Positions 8,127 through 15,588 of a DNA stretch of 64,000 nt are shown here, in pieces. The stretch is from Bacillota bacterium (GTDB lineage: Bacteria; Bacillota; Clostridia; Oscillospirales; Ruminococcaceae): positions 31,293 to 95,292 of the forward strand of contig JAEZDD010000001.1 of the NCBI GenBank assembly GCA_023429785.1, in the 5' to 3' direction. The number at the start of each line of letters is the position of its first letter. Position 1 is the stretch's first letter. The notes under the pieces were generated by a model. That model was not told where the DNA came from and made no database searches. It saw nothing but the letters and a program-made list of their open reading frames with translations. A program made the translations under genes and the position numbers.

Positions 8127-9197
8127 ATGAAGGCAAAAATTGCCGGAATAGCTATTCTTGTTGTTGTAATTATCGGCGTAGTGCTTTTCAAGTTCCTTTA
8201 TCTTGATAACCAAAAGCCTCAGATAACCTTAAAAGGCTATATTGGAAGTGAAAAGGCCGGTCTTTTGGACGACCAGAACGTGAAGGACATCCTTAGAAAA
8301 AAATATGGCATCTCCTTTAATTATTCCTCTGCCGGCTCACTAGACATGATTACCGCTGACCAGAGCGGGCGGGACTTTCTCTTCCCTTCTAATGAGGTTG
8401 CCTATGAGCTTTATAAATCCTCGTATAACACAACGCCGAAAAACAAGGTGACCTTTAGCTCGCCTCTTGTATTTTATACTCATGGGATGGTTCTCGACGC
8501 ACTTGTTAAAAAAGGTGTGGTTTCAGAGCAAGGCGGCGTTTATTATTGCGATATGAAAAAGATGACCGACTTGCTTTTAGCGGATACAAAATGGTCCGAT
8601 ATAGGCTGTCCAGAGTTATATGGGAATGTTTCAATCTTCTCAACCGACCCCGAAAAATCCAATTCCGGCAATATGTTCGCCTGTCTTTTAGCGACAATCC
8701 TCAATGACGGGAAGGTTGTTGACACTGCTTCTATTGATGCTGTTATGCCAAAGCTAAAGGGGATTTTTTCAAAGCTCGGGTATATGGAAGCTTCTTCCGG
8801 AATACTTTTCAATAACTTTTTGACGACCGGCGTCGGCTCAAAGCCGATAATGGTCGGATATGAAAACCAGCTTCTCGAATTTGCTTCAAGCCCCCAAAAC
8901 GCGTCAGCCTGGAATAACCTAAAGGACGATATCAAGATAATTTATCCTGTTCCGACTATTTGGTCAAACCATACTTATATCGCAATCGGGAAGAACGGTG
9001 AGCTTGGAATCGACGCTCTCATGGACAATGATATTCAAAGCATTGCGTGGCGCTCGCATGGCTTCAGAACTGGCCCTTCCAATGACATTTCCGTTTTTAG
9101 CTCTGTTAAAGGGCTTTCACTGAATATTACTCAGGTTGTCCCCCTCCCGAGCTATAAGACCATTGACAAAATTCTAGTAAGCTTAAAAAACCAATAA
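8127..9197 (+). CDS. Membrane-anchored substrate-binding-like protein (356 aa)
   Basis: An uncleaved-looking N-terminal helix (residues 4-26) precedes a bilobed binding-protein-like domain similar in layout to the binding domain of the first gene of this operon (shared patterns such as G-S-L-D-M and S-N-S-G-N/A). There is no lipobox, so it is probably held by the helix. It sits 33 bases after the XpaC-like gene and 27 bases before telA. It may be a paralogue of the 5.8-kb protein that lacks the vWA part. Ligand unknown. Confidence 0.65.
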   Translation: MKAKIAGIAILVVVIIGVVLFKFLYLDNQKPQITLKGYIGSEKAGLLDDQNVKDILRKKYGISFNYSSAGSLDMITADQSGRDFLFPSNEVAYELYKSSYNTTPKNKVTFSSPLVFYTHGMVLDALVKKGVVSEQGGVYYCDMKKMTDLLLADTKWSDIGCPELYGNVSIFSTDPEKSNSGNMFACLLATILNDGKVVDTASIDAVMPKLKGIFSKLGYMEASSGILFNNFLTTGVGSKPIMVGYENQLLEFASSPQNASAWNNLKDDIKIIYPVPTIWSNHTYIAIGKNGELGIDALMDNDIQSIAWRSHGFRTGPSNDISVFSSVKGLSLNITQVVPLPSYKTIDKILVSLKNQ

Positions 9198-9224
9198 TTT
9201 TACATAATTGAAAGGAAGATTTCC

Positions 9225-10343
9225 ATGGAAGAAACAATTATCCCAATCTCATCAACTCAGGCAAGTTCAACCTCGACTGCTATTGAGGCTCCAAAGGAAA
9301 AAGTCGAGCTGACCGCTGAAGAAAAGCAAAAGGTCGAAGAAATCGCTAAAGGCATTGACCTTTCGAACTCACAGGCAATTATTCAATACGGCGTTTCAGC
9401 TCAAAGCAATATTTCATCCTTCGCTGACAACATTTTGTCACAGGTTCGCGCTAAGGATTCCGGTTATGTCGGCGAAATTATGACCGATATGGTTCTTAAA
9501 GTTAAGGGCCTTGAGGTTGACAAGCTTAGCTCCGACAAGGGCATTCTGTCAAAGATTCCTTTTCTTGGCGGGATTGCCGGCAGCTTTAAGAAGTTTATTG
9601 AAAAATACGACAAGCTTGACAATCAGATTGATAAAATCGAGGGGCAGCTTGACGACGCAAGAATTCAGCTTCTAAAGGATATCGGGACTTTTGATATGCT
9701 GTATCAAAAGAACGTTGAATACTTTAAGGAGCTTGTTCTTTTCATTGAGGCCGGCGAGCAAAAGCTCAAGGAAATCAATGAAGTTACTATTCCTGAAATG
9801 AAAGCTAAGGCTCAGGCAAGCGGAGACCCTATGGACGCTCAAAATGTAAACGATATCGCTGATGCTGCTAACAGATTTGAAAAGAAAATATACGATTTGA
9901 AGCTTTCTAAGACAATTTCTATTCAGACTGCTCCACAGGTTAGATTAATTCAAAACAACGACAAGCTTTTGGTTGACAAGATTCAGACTTCAATTTTCAA
10001 TACATTGCCGTTATGGAAGAGCCAAATTGTTATCGCTATCGGACTTTTCAAGCAGCAAAAGGCTTTGCAGCTTCAAAAGGATGTAACAAAGACAACCAAC
10101 GACCTTCTTTTGAAAAATTCAGAAATGCTTAAATCCGGAACAATTGAAATCGCTAAGGAATCCGAAAAAGGCATTGTTGAAATTGAAACACTCAAGAAGG
10201 TTAACGCTGACCTTATTTCAACTATTGAAGAAACAATCAAAATTCAACAGGACGGAAAGGTTGCTCGTGCCAGCGCTGAAACCGAGCTTATTAAAATGGA
10301 GGGCGAGCTGAAAAGCCAGCTTTCAAGAGTTAAGGCACAATAA
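9225..10343 (+). CDS. telA: Toxic anion resistance protein, TelA family (372 aa)
   Basis: TelA family proteins are long, mostly helical cytoplasmic proteins, named for tellurite resistance and linked to envelope stress. The sequence matches: Ser/Thr-rich N-terminus, helical core with G-G-I-A-G-S-F-K-K-F-I-E-K-Y-D-K-L, and D-M-L-Y-Q-K-N-V-E-Y. Length is typical. It is the last gene of the operon starting at 5825, with a clear Shine-Dalgarno (AAAGGAAG). A long nested palindrome follows and probably ends transcription. The partner proteins upstream suggest a membrane-linked complex. Confidence 0.85.
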   Translation: MEETIIPISSTQASSTSTAIEAPKEKVELTAEEKQKVEEIAKGIDLSNSQAIIQYGVSAQSNISSFADNILSQVRAKDSGYVGEIMTDMVLKVKGLEVDKLSSDKGILSKIPFLGGIAGSFKKFIEKYDKLDNQIDKIEGQLDDARIQLLKDIGTFDMLYQKNVEYFKELVLFIEAGEQKLKEINEVTIPEMKAKAQASGDPMDAQNVNDIADAANRFEKKIYDLKLSKTISIQTAPQVRLIQNNDKLLVDKIQTSIFNTLPLWKSQIVIAIGLFKQQKALQLQKDVTKTTNDLLLKNSEMLKSGTIEIAKESEKGIVEIETLKKVNADLISTIEETIKIQQDGKVARASAETELIKMEGELKSQLSRVKAQ

Positions 10344-10352
10344 ATTCATAAT

Positions 10353-10448
10353 AAAAAAGCAGAGCATTTAAACAGCACCCCAAAAGTTATGCAGTATGGT
10401 ATACTGATAACAGAAGAGGTGCTGTTTAAATGCTTTGCTTTTATTTTT
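10353..10448. repeat. Long nested palindrome (possible MITE/IS remnant; also bidirectional terminator)
   Basis: The outer arms pair AGCATTTAAACAGCACC (10363-10379) with its exact complement at 10418-10434, and pairing continues outward to A/T runs. Inside, GTTAT/ATAAC and CAGTAT/ATACTG pair again around a three-base loop. On the plus strand the interior also carries a TATACT box, an AGAGGTG site and an ATG opening a seven-codon frame, like the 5' end of a decayed mobile-element gene. The long arms followed by T runs would terminate transcription in both directions. Confidence 0.6.
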
Positions 10449-10683
10449 AGTCAACCACTCTGAAGCCTGTGTCGCTTGAATTGAATTCAAGCTTCATTCT
10501 TTCCCCCTTGAAATATTCAGAAATAATCTGATATACCTCGTCGGTTATCGTTTGATTATTTAACGCTTCAATCCACATCGACTGGCACCCGCACGCATCC
10601 TTTAAATGCACTTTGTAGTTCAAATTCTTCCCCTCAAGGATTTTGTTGATTTCGATAATCATATTCAGAGATACTGTATTCAT
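10447..10683 (-). CDS. Small hypothetical protein (78 aa)
   Basis: Short acidic protein with a conserved-looking H-L-K-D-A-C-G-C-Q-S-M-W-I-E core (residues about 27-40). It resembles small clostridial proteins sometimes called the RDAC family; function unknown. AGGAGG six bases before the ATG supports expression. Its stop codon lies within the right edge of the palindrome, so its 3' end may have been shaped by that element. No neighbour gives a role. Confidence 0.7.
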   Translation of the reverse strand: MNTVSLNMIIEINKILEGKNLNYKVHLKDACGCQSMWIEALNNQTITDEVYQIISEYFKGERMKLEFNSSDTGFRVVD

Positions 10684-10765
10684 ATATCCTCCTGTTTTAT
10701 TGTTATAAAATTATTTCACCCATAAAAGTATTTATGCCTTATTTTTATAGGTTTTATTCCTTGAA

Positions 10766-11446
10766 TTATTTAAGTGCATTTCTGTGAAGCTCAAAGTCGG
10801 GCATGAATCCCCTGACAAGCCCCCAGAACTGCTTCGAATGGTTTAAATGCTTAAGATGACATAGCTCGTGTAAAACGACATAATCTATCGACTTTTGTGG
10901 ATAATGTATCAGCGAACGGCTTAATGATATTTCGCCCTTCGAGCTGCATCGTCCCCAGCTTTTGTTGAGCTTTTTTATCGTTATCTTTTGTGGCTTTAGG
11001 CCGGTGAGTGAAATCATCCGCCGGGCACTTTCCAGAATTTCTTTTTGCGACAGCTCGAGCAGGAATTTTTCGACAAGAGGCTGAGCCTCCCCCTTTTTGA
11101 TTTTTACTGCAAGCTTTTCGCCATTTATCTCGACACTGTTTTTTGTGGCGGATGTTATTTCCAGGGTGAATGGTTCCCCCAGAATGAAAATAATATCAGC
11201 ATTGTTGAAAGAAAGTTGCTTTTTGAGGCGTGTTTTCGTCTGTGAAAGCTTTAATTTTATCCACTGCTCTTTTTCCGAAATGAAACGTTCAACCTGTGTG
11301 ACGGGGAATTTCAGAGGTGCTTTTACCGTCAGCGCCCCTTCGCTTATGCACAAATATGAATTTTTTCGTTTCCCCCTGTCAAGCGTGTATTCAAGCTCGG
11401 TATCAGACAACGTGATTTTTCGTTTTTCCTTTATTGGCTGTGTCAT
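10766..11446 (-). CDS. YgjP/SprT-like zinc metallopeptidase (226 aa)
   Basis: The zinc site H-E-L-C-H-L-K-H-x-N-H (residues about 192-202, HExxH plus a third His) is followed by S-K-Q-F-W, as in the YgjP (DUF45/M48-like) family. Preceding this is S-W-G-R-C-S-S-K-G, another family hallmark. Substrates are not established. Spacing of 15 bases behind an upstream GNAT gene suggests a small minus-strand operon (HD hydrolase, GNAT, YgjP). Confidence 0.85.
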   Translation of the reverse strand: MTQPIKEKRKITLSDTELEYTLDRGKRKNSYLCISEGALTVKAPLKFPVTQVERFISEKEQWIKLKLSQTKTRLKKQLSFNNADIIFILGEPFTLEITSATKNSVEINGEKLAVKIKKGEAQPLVEKFLLELSQKEILESARRMISLTGLKPQKITIKKLNKSWGRCSSKGEISLSRSLIHYPQKSIDYVVLHELCHLKHLNHSKQFWGLVRGFMPDFELHRNALK

Positions 11447-11461
11447 TTTTCACCTCGTGCT

Positions 11462-11857
11462 TTAGCTTTCCCTTTCAATAGTGAGCGACAGCCGCCCTTC
11501 GTCCGTCGAAAAGCCAAGCTTCTCATAGAATTTCAGCTTGTCATCATAACAGCTCAGCGATAATCTGAAATAGCCCTTATACTTTTCAAGCATTTTCTCG
11601 ACCAGCATTTTCCCTATTCCTTTCCCCTGATATGCGGGGCGGACTAGGAGATATGGGAAGTGGACGACCATCGCCTTGTCTGAAATAGCATTCATAAGCC
11701 CGACTAGCTCCCCATCCTCCCATACTGAAATAACGGTGTCGGAGTTTTTCATTGCTTTTTTTAGTGCTTTCGGGTGACGCCCCGACTTCCAGTTCACCGA
11801 CTTAAAAAGTGTCTCAAGCTCTTTTTTGTTAAATTTTTTTGTAGTGCGAAATTCCAT
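11462..11857 (-). CDS. GNAT-family N-acetyltransferase (131 aa)
   Basis: Compact GNAT enzyme with the acetyl-CoA loop R-P-A-Y-Q-G-K-G-I-G-K-M-L-V-E near residues 73-87 and a C-terminal F-Y-E-K-L-G-F signature. Acceptor unknown. Ribosome site AGGGGTGAG precedes the ATG. It lies between the HD hydrolase and YgjP-like genes on the same strand. Confidence 0.85.
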   Translation of the reverse strand: MEFRTTKKFNKKELETLFKSVNWKSGRHPKALKKAMKNSDTVISVWEDGELVGLMNAISDKAMVVHFPYLLVRPAYQGKGIGKMLVEKMLEKYKGYFRLSLSCYDDKLKFYEKLGFSTDEGRLSLTIERES

Positions 11858-11908
11858 AAGCTCACCCCTTAAATAAAAAATATTATCCCGGTTTGAACTT
11901 CTTTTATT

Positions 11909-12475
11909 TTAATGACTATCCATTTTAATAAGTCTTTTAAAAATTGAGATGTATTCATCCTCTACGTCCTTAAAATCCATATAATCAAAATTGTGTATGC
12001 CTTTTAGCTGTGGCTCGTTTTTAAAAATCCTTTCATCAGCCAAGTTTAAAAACTCGTGGTGGAGCATTGTGTTGTCGATTTCATCAATAATTGCATTATC
12101 CTCGTCTGTTAAATCACTGACCCCAAAAACGGAATAAATTAAATCCTGCAAAACCCTTTCAAAGTCAAGATATTGAGCGAGATTATGCTTGACCGGGCGG
12201 GTGATGTCAGCGAGATATGCCTCGCTCGCATCATGAAGGAGAAGCGCAAGCTGGAGCTTTTCTGAAAGTCCTCTCGCCTTCGCCTCAAGTGAGCAATTTA
12301 TGCAATGCTGGGCGACCGAAAAAAAGTTTTTAATATGCCCGTTTGCACGACACATATACGACAGGCTGTGTGCAATATCCTCAATAGAAATATCGTCAAG
12401 CTGTGGCGACAGCGGGTTCATGCTGACTTTTGTGAATGTTATGATGTTGTCCGGCTTGTTATTGATTTCAAACAT
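11909..12475 (-). CDS. HD-domain phosphohydrolase, YfbR-like (188 aa)
   Basis: Metal-dependent HD hydrolase, similar in layout to YfbR-type 5'-deoxynucleotidases. Visible ligands are H (A-Q-H-C-I-N), the doublet L-L-H-D-A-S-E-A-Y-L, and a later D. The Y-L-A-D-I-T-R-P-V-K-H motif after the HD doublet is typical of this subgroup. Nucleotide specificity cannot be read from sequence. GAGGTG lies seven bases before the start. It is the first gene of the minus-strand group ending at 10766. Confidence 0.8.
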   Translation of the reverse strand: MFEINNKPDNIITFTKVSMNPLSPQLDDISIEDIAHSLSYMCRANGHIKNFFSVAQHCINCSLEAKARGLSEKLQLALLLHDASEAYLADITRPVKHNLAQYLDFERVLQDLIYSVFGVSDLTDEDNAIIDEIDNTMLHHEFLNLADERIFKNEPQLKGIHNFDYMDFKDVEDEYISIFKRLIKMDSH

Positions 12476-12544
12476 AAAATCACCTCTTTGTTTCGTGTTT
12501 TTGTATTCTTATTATACTATACTATTTCAAAAAATGCTACTGCG

Positions 12545-12575
12545 GACAAAAAAGGAAGGTAAAATACCTTCCTTT
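12545..12575 (-). terminator. Terminator on the minus strand
   Basis: Perfect 11-bp stem AAAGGAAGGTA/TACCTTCCTTT with an AAA loop; on the minus strand it runs into TTTTTTG. It closes the non-coding element at about 12576-12865 rather than a recognised gene. Confidence 0.75.
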
Positions 12576-12865
12576 CACTGGTTTTTGAAACAGAAGAACC
12601 ACAAACTTCAAAAAGGTCGGAGCACGAAATCAGACACGGACATTCTAATATTTATATTTTGAAACTACCTAGTCTGATTGAGCGACCGTCACTGGGTAGT
12701 TATTGTAGCGCAAGCACATAATGACAATCCGAGTTGCAAATTGCGTCAGCAGTTTGAGTGTTTGAGGATTGCCTTGATTTCTTTGATTACTTTCTGTATT
12801 AAGACAGAAAGTAACATAATTTTGTGTAATATTTTTTCAAACAGGGGTTTGGACATCCTGAAGAA
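12576..12865 (-). repeat. Non-coding repeat-like or structured element
   Basis: This 290-base stretch has no credible gene. It contains an imperfect hairpin (AACTACCTAGT / ACTGGGTAGTT, 12663-12701) and a perfect 11-bp hairpin (12787-12814, TTACTTTCTGT with its complement), and is bracketed by two similar hairpins sharing GGTA..TACC arms (12545-12575, 12866-12881). The base mix differs from the AT-rich intergenic norm here. It may be a mobile-element relic or a small RNA; orientation is guessed from the terminator. Confidence 0.4.
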
Positions 12866-12885
12866 AAGGTAAAGCTACCTTCCTT
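12866..12885 (-). terminator. Short terminator after the CDF gene
   Basis: AAGGTA-AAGC-TACCTT hairpin; reading on the minus strand it is followed by TTCTTC. It lies six bases past the stop codon of the transporter. Confidence 0.5.
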
Positions 12886-12890
12886 TATAA

Positions 12891-14057
12891 CTATACAGGC
12901 TCCTTATCAATTTCGACTATTACGTAAAAATCCGGTCTTAAGCATGAGATTCGCTCCCGTATTTCACATTTGAGCTTTTCATCACTGAGCCGAAACTTAA
13001 ATGGAATAACCACGTCAAATACAAGATTCGTATGTGTTTCGCCGACAACCATTCTAAAATCGTGCATTGAAATACTGTTGTCAATTGATTTTAAAATGCT
13101 CATGACCTTTTGTGCCGTTTCAAGCGTCTTTTCATCATTGGTTTCAATAGGGTCCATATGAATCACCGCAATGCACTTGAACTTATCCTTCAGCTCGATT
13201 TCAATCAAGTCGATAATGTCATGGATTTTCAAAATATCAATGTCACACGGGACTTCGGCGTGGAGTGAAATAATCAGCTGACCCGCCCCATAGTTGTGGA
13301 CAATTATATCGTGAACTCCGATAACCTCCTTATGCTCAAGGACAGTCCCCTTTATTTGGGAAATCAGCTCCTTGTCCGGCGCTTCTCCCAAGAGCTTATC
13401 AAGCGTTTCTCTAATCGTCGAGATACCGGTGAAAAAAATGAATATCGCAACAACTATTCCAAGATAACCGTCTATATTCAGCTTCGTCAAATATGAAATG
13501 AATATTCCGACAACAACAGTGCTGGTTGCGACAACATCGCTAAGACTATCCATCGCTGTTGCTTTCATTGTTGGCGAGTCGATAATCTTCCCGAGCCTTC
13601 TGTTAAAAAAGCACATCCAAAGCTTAACAAGAATTGAAACGAAAAGAATTGAAACAGATATAATACTGAAGGCTGCTTCCGTCGGATTAAAAATTTTTTG
13701 TATAGAGGTTTTTCCCAGCTCAAATGACATTAAAAGAATAACCATCGAAATGACAAATCCTGAAATGTATTCAAACCTCCCATGGCCGAACGGGTGCTCA
13801 TTATCCGCCGGCTTCGCCGCCATTTTAAAGCCGATTAGCGTAATTATTGAAGAACCCGCGTCAGAAAGGTTGTTAAAAGCATCGGCAGTAATAGCGATTG
13901 AGTTCACGATAAGCCCGGCTATAAACTTCCCCGAAAACAGGCAGATGTTCAAAAATATCCCGACAAGCCCGCCGAATTGGCCGTAATTATTTCTCACATC
14001 CGGATTAGTTATGTCCTCGCTGTTTTTTATAAAAAGCTTGACCAAGAATTTAATCAT
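12891..14057 (-). CDS. Cation diffusion facilitator (CDF) transporter (388 aa)
   Basis: CDF family divalent metal exporter using proton antiport. Six membrane helices span residues about 25-215. The metal-site motifs are D-A-F-N-N-L-S-D in helix 2 and A-M-D-S-L-S-D-V in helix 5. The cytoplasmic tail is long, with a canonical His-rich CDF fold plus an extra 80-residue segment seen in clostridial members. ATG at 14057 has AAAGGAG six bases upstream. It follows gtrA by 18 bases, so both come from the promoter with the duplicated leader. Zn, Fe, Mn or Co specificity is not deducible. Confidence 0.88.
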   Translation of the reverse strand: MIKFLVKLFIKNSEDITNPDVRNNYGQFGGLVGIFLNICLFSGKFIAGLIVNSIAITADAFNNLSDAGSSIITLIGFKMAAKPADNEHPFGHGRFEYISGFVISMVILLMSFELGKTSIQKIFNPTEAAFSIISVSILFVSILVKLWMCFFNRRLGKIIDSPTMKATAMDSLSDVVATSTVVVGIFISYLTKLNIDGYLGIVVAIFIFFTGISTIRETLDKLLGEAPDKELISQIKGTVLEHKEVIGVHDIIVHNYGAGQLIISLHAEVPCDIDILKIHDIIDLIEIELKDKFKCIAVIHMDPIETNDEKTLETAQKVMSILKSIDNSISMHDFRMVVGETHTNLVFDVVIPFKFRLSDEKLKCEIRERISCLRPDFYVIVEIDKEPV

Positions 14058-14075
14058 CAAAATCTCCTTTAGAAT

Positions 14076-14549
14076 CTAGCCCTCATGTGTGATTTTTTCG
14101 CCGCGAAAAACTATAACCTTGCTGATGATATAGTTAAGTATAAGGACAATTACTGTTGCGGCCAGCTTGATTAACAGGTCGTTGAAGCCGAGCTTCGTAA
14201 TGAATATCCATATTATTATGGTTTCAACCCCGAACGAGAGAAGCCTCCCCGCATAAAATAAAAACAGCTGCTTTAAAAATGCCGGAATGGTTTCAGTCGG
14301 TGAATTAAAAACCCACACCCTGTTCGTGAAAAATGCGAAGGCAACGGCAAGCACCCATGAGATTGTATTCGCTATCAGTGGGTCAAGAGGGATAACGTCA
14401 ACAAAAAACCAGAACACGACAAAGCTCACAACTGTCGTCAATCCGCCAAAGAAAATGTATAAAACTATATCCTTCCTTTTTTCATAAAAAGGCTTGAGCT
14501 TTCTTATTATAGGTATACTGAATATGAATTCAAAAAATTTATCTAGCAT
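14076..14549 (-). CDS. GtrA-family membrane protein (157 aa)
   Basis: GtrA proteins are four-helix membrane proteins thought to help move lipid-linked sugars across the membrane. Four hydrophobic segments are visible (about 28-50, 55-75, 95-115, 120-145), with characteristic F-F-T-N-R-x-W-V-F after helix 2. It is the first gene of a two-gene unit with the CDF transporter. Its 5' untranslated region is one of two near-identical copies of a structured leader in the window. The ATG has AAAGG eight bases upstream. Confidence 0.85.
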   Translation of the reverse strand: MLDKFFEFIFSIPIIRKLKPFYEKRKDIVLYIFFGGLTTVVSFVVFWFFVDVIPLDPLIANTISWVLAVAFAFFTNRVWVFNSPTETIPAFLKQLFLFYAGRLLSFGVETIIIWIFITKLGFNDLLIKLAATVIVLILNYIISKVIVFRGEKITHEG

Positions 14550-14695
14550 ATTTATAACCTTTCTTTTCTAACAAACCGGAATGTTTAGAGCGCTTCGGCA
14601 TTAGCCGAATTTCGGTCATGATTTTGACCAAAAAGCTCAAAACTTCATGTTTGAAAAATAAATTTTTCAAACTTTTACTTCCAATTAAAATTTAT
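14550..14695 (-). promoter_or_regulatory. Structured 5' leader, copy A (gtrA-CDF)
   Basis: The leader runs from the predicted transcript start (about 14695) to the gtrA ATG. It holds a perfect palindrome TTTGAAAAAT..ATTTTTCAAA, a closing stem (GTTTTGAGC with GCTCTAAAC, one mismatch), a hairpin (TTTTGGTC/GACCGAAA) and a hairpin (TTCGGC-TAAT-GCCGAA), then a ribosome site. The second copy lies at 46261-46407. Changes between the copies keep pairing in the second hairpin (C-G in B is U-G in A). Confidence 0.7.
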
Positions 14696-14701
14696 CATTT
14701 A

Positions 14702-14730
14702 ATTCTACTTTGTTTTTTCACTTTTTGCAA
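14702..14730 (-). promoter_or_regulatory. Promoter of gtrA-CDF
   Basis: -35 TTGCAA (14725-14730), 17-base spacer, -10 TAGAAT (14702-14707, minus strand). The predicted start is near 14695, 22 bases before the conserved element. Confidence 0.65.
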
Positions 14731-14748
14731 CCTTTTTTAGAAATTTAA

Positions 14749-14777
14749 TTGCATATTAATTGCTAAAGTGTTAAAAT
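14749..14777 (+). promoter_or_regulatory. Promoter of the MNT-like/HEPN pair
   Basis: -35 TTGCAT (14749-14754), 17-base spacer, -10 TAAAAT (14772-14777). It is divergent from the gtrA promoter, with only 18 bases between the -35 boxes. Confidence 0.6.
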
Positions 14778-14804
14778 AAATGTAGAAAATATTAGGAGGA
14801 TAAT

Positions 14805-15113
14805 ATGAACGACAATCCGATTATGCTGAATCTGGTCGAAGAAATTTTAGATATATGTGAGCCTGAAAAAATAATTCTATTCAGCACAAAATATAATCTT
14901 TCACATGAAATGACGTCCTTCAAGCTTTGCGTAATTGTCTCTGATAACAGCGATATAAATGAGCTTGAGGCTCAGATTTATCTTGAGCTTGAATGCGAAA
15001 GCCCTTTTGATGTTGTTATATATAAAAGCTCGGTATGGGAAGAGCTTGTCGATGATGATTCCTCTTTTGCTTCAAAGGTCTCAAGGACGGGAGTTGTTCT
15101 TTATGAGTTATAA
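14805..15113 (+). CDS. Degenerate minimal-nucleotidyltransferase-like protein (102 aa)
   Basis: The size, position and secondary-structure pattern match the MNT half of an MNT/HEPN pair. However, the catalytic G-S-x..D-x-D signature is not intact: the loop reads I-I-L-F-S-T-K-Y-N and the strand that should carry D-x-D reads K-L-C-V-I-V-S-D. An active nucleotidyltransferase is therefore doubtful. In intact systems MNT AMPylates the HEPN RNase as antitoxin. AGGAGG precedes the ATG. It overlaps the HEPN gene by 11 bases, so translation is coupled. Confidence 0.65.
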   Translation: MNDNPIMLNLVEEILDICEPEKIILFSTKYNLSHEMTSFKLCVIVSDNSDINELEAQIYLELECESPFDVVIYKSSVWEELVDDDSSFASKVSRTGVVLYEL

Positions 15114-15564
15114 AAACAACACAGACAGCAGGAGATATTTCGACTGGCTTTTTCACTCAAATTTAGATTATCTCGCCGCAAAATGCCTCATCGAAGATGT
15201 CAGATGCTATCCGGCGGCGGCTTTTCATTGTCAGCAATGTATCGAAAAGGCACTCAAGGCATTCTTACTTTATAAAAAGCACAGGCTTTTTGACGGGCAT
15301 AACCTCACATGGCTTTGCAAGCAGGCAATGCTAATCGACGAGCATTTCAGGGACTATTTAAAGGACAGCGTCATTTTAAACAGATATTATATTGAAACCC
15401 GCTACCCCGCTGACATCCCGCTCGACATCAGCTGTGACTCTATGCAGAGGATTTTTGAAATGACGAAGGACATGCTTAATTTCATCAGTGAAATCATTCA
15501 CTTTGATTTTGAAAGCTATCACAAAACTGAAAAAAATAAGCCCTGCAATCTGCAAGGCAGTTAA
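15103..15564 (+). CDS. HEPN-domain protein (153 aa)
   Basis: HEPN helical domain (PF05168-like): the H-C-Q-Q-C-I-E-K-A-L-K-A core at about residues 39-50 is the family signature. It is followed by R-L-F-D-G-H, which fits the R-x4-H motif of HEPN ribonucleases. The ATG at 15103 lies inside the end of the MNT-like gene; a longer frame from 14959 would overlap that gene almost wholly and is rejected. It could be a toxin RNase with a non-enzymatic partner, or a nucleotide-binding accessory protein. Confidence 0.8.
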   Translation: MSYKNNTDSRRYFDWLFHSNLDYLAAKCLIEDVRCYPAAAFHCQQCIEKALKAFLLYKKHRLFDGHNLTWLCKQAMLIDEHFRDYLKDSVILNRYYIETRYPADIPLDISCDSMQRIFEMTKDMLNFISEIIHFDFESYHKTEKNKPCNLQGS

Positions 15565-15588
15565 TAAGCAATCCTATGCTTCTTATCT

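Noticed and set aside
12678..12872. 64-codon open frame in the non-coding block
   Set aside because: No ribosome site, runs through two hairpins, and the composition is not protein-like.
14559..14673. NiCo (czcD-type) riboswitch in front of the CDF operon
   Set aside because: The conserved purine-rich loops expected from memory of that class are absent, and the same element precedes rrf2-nadA; kept as an unknown leader.
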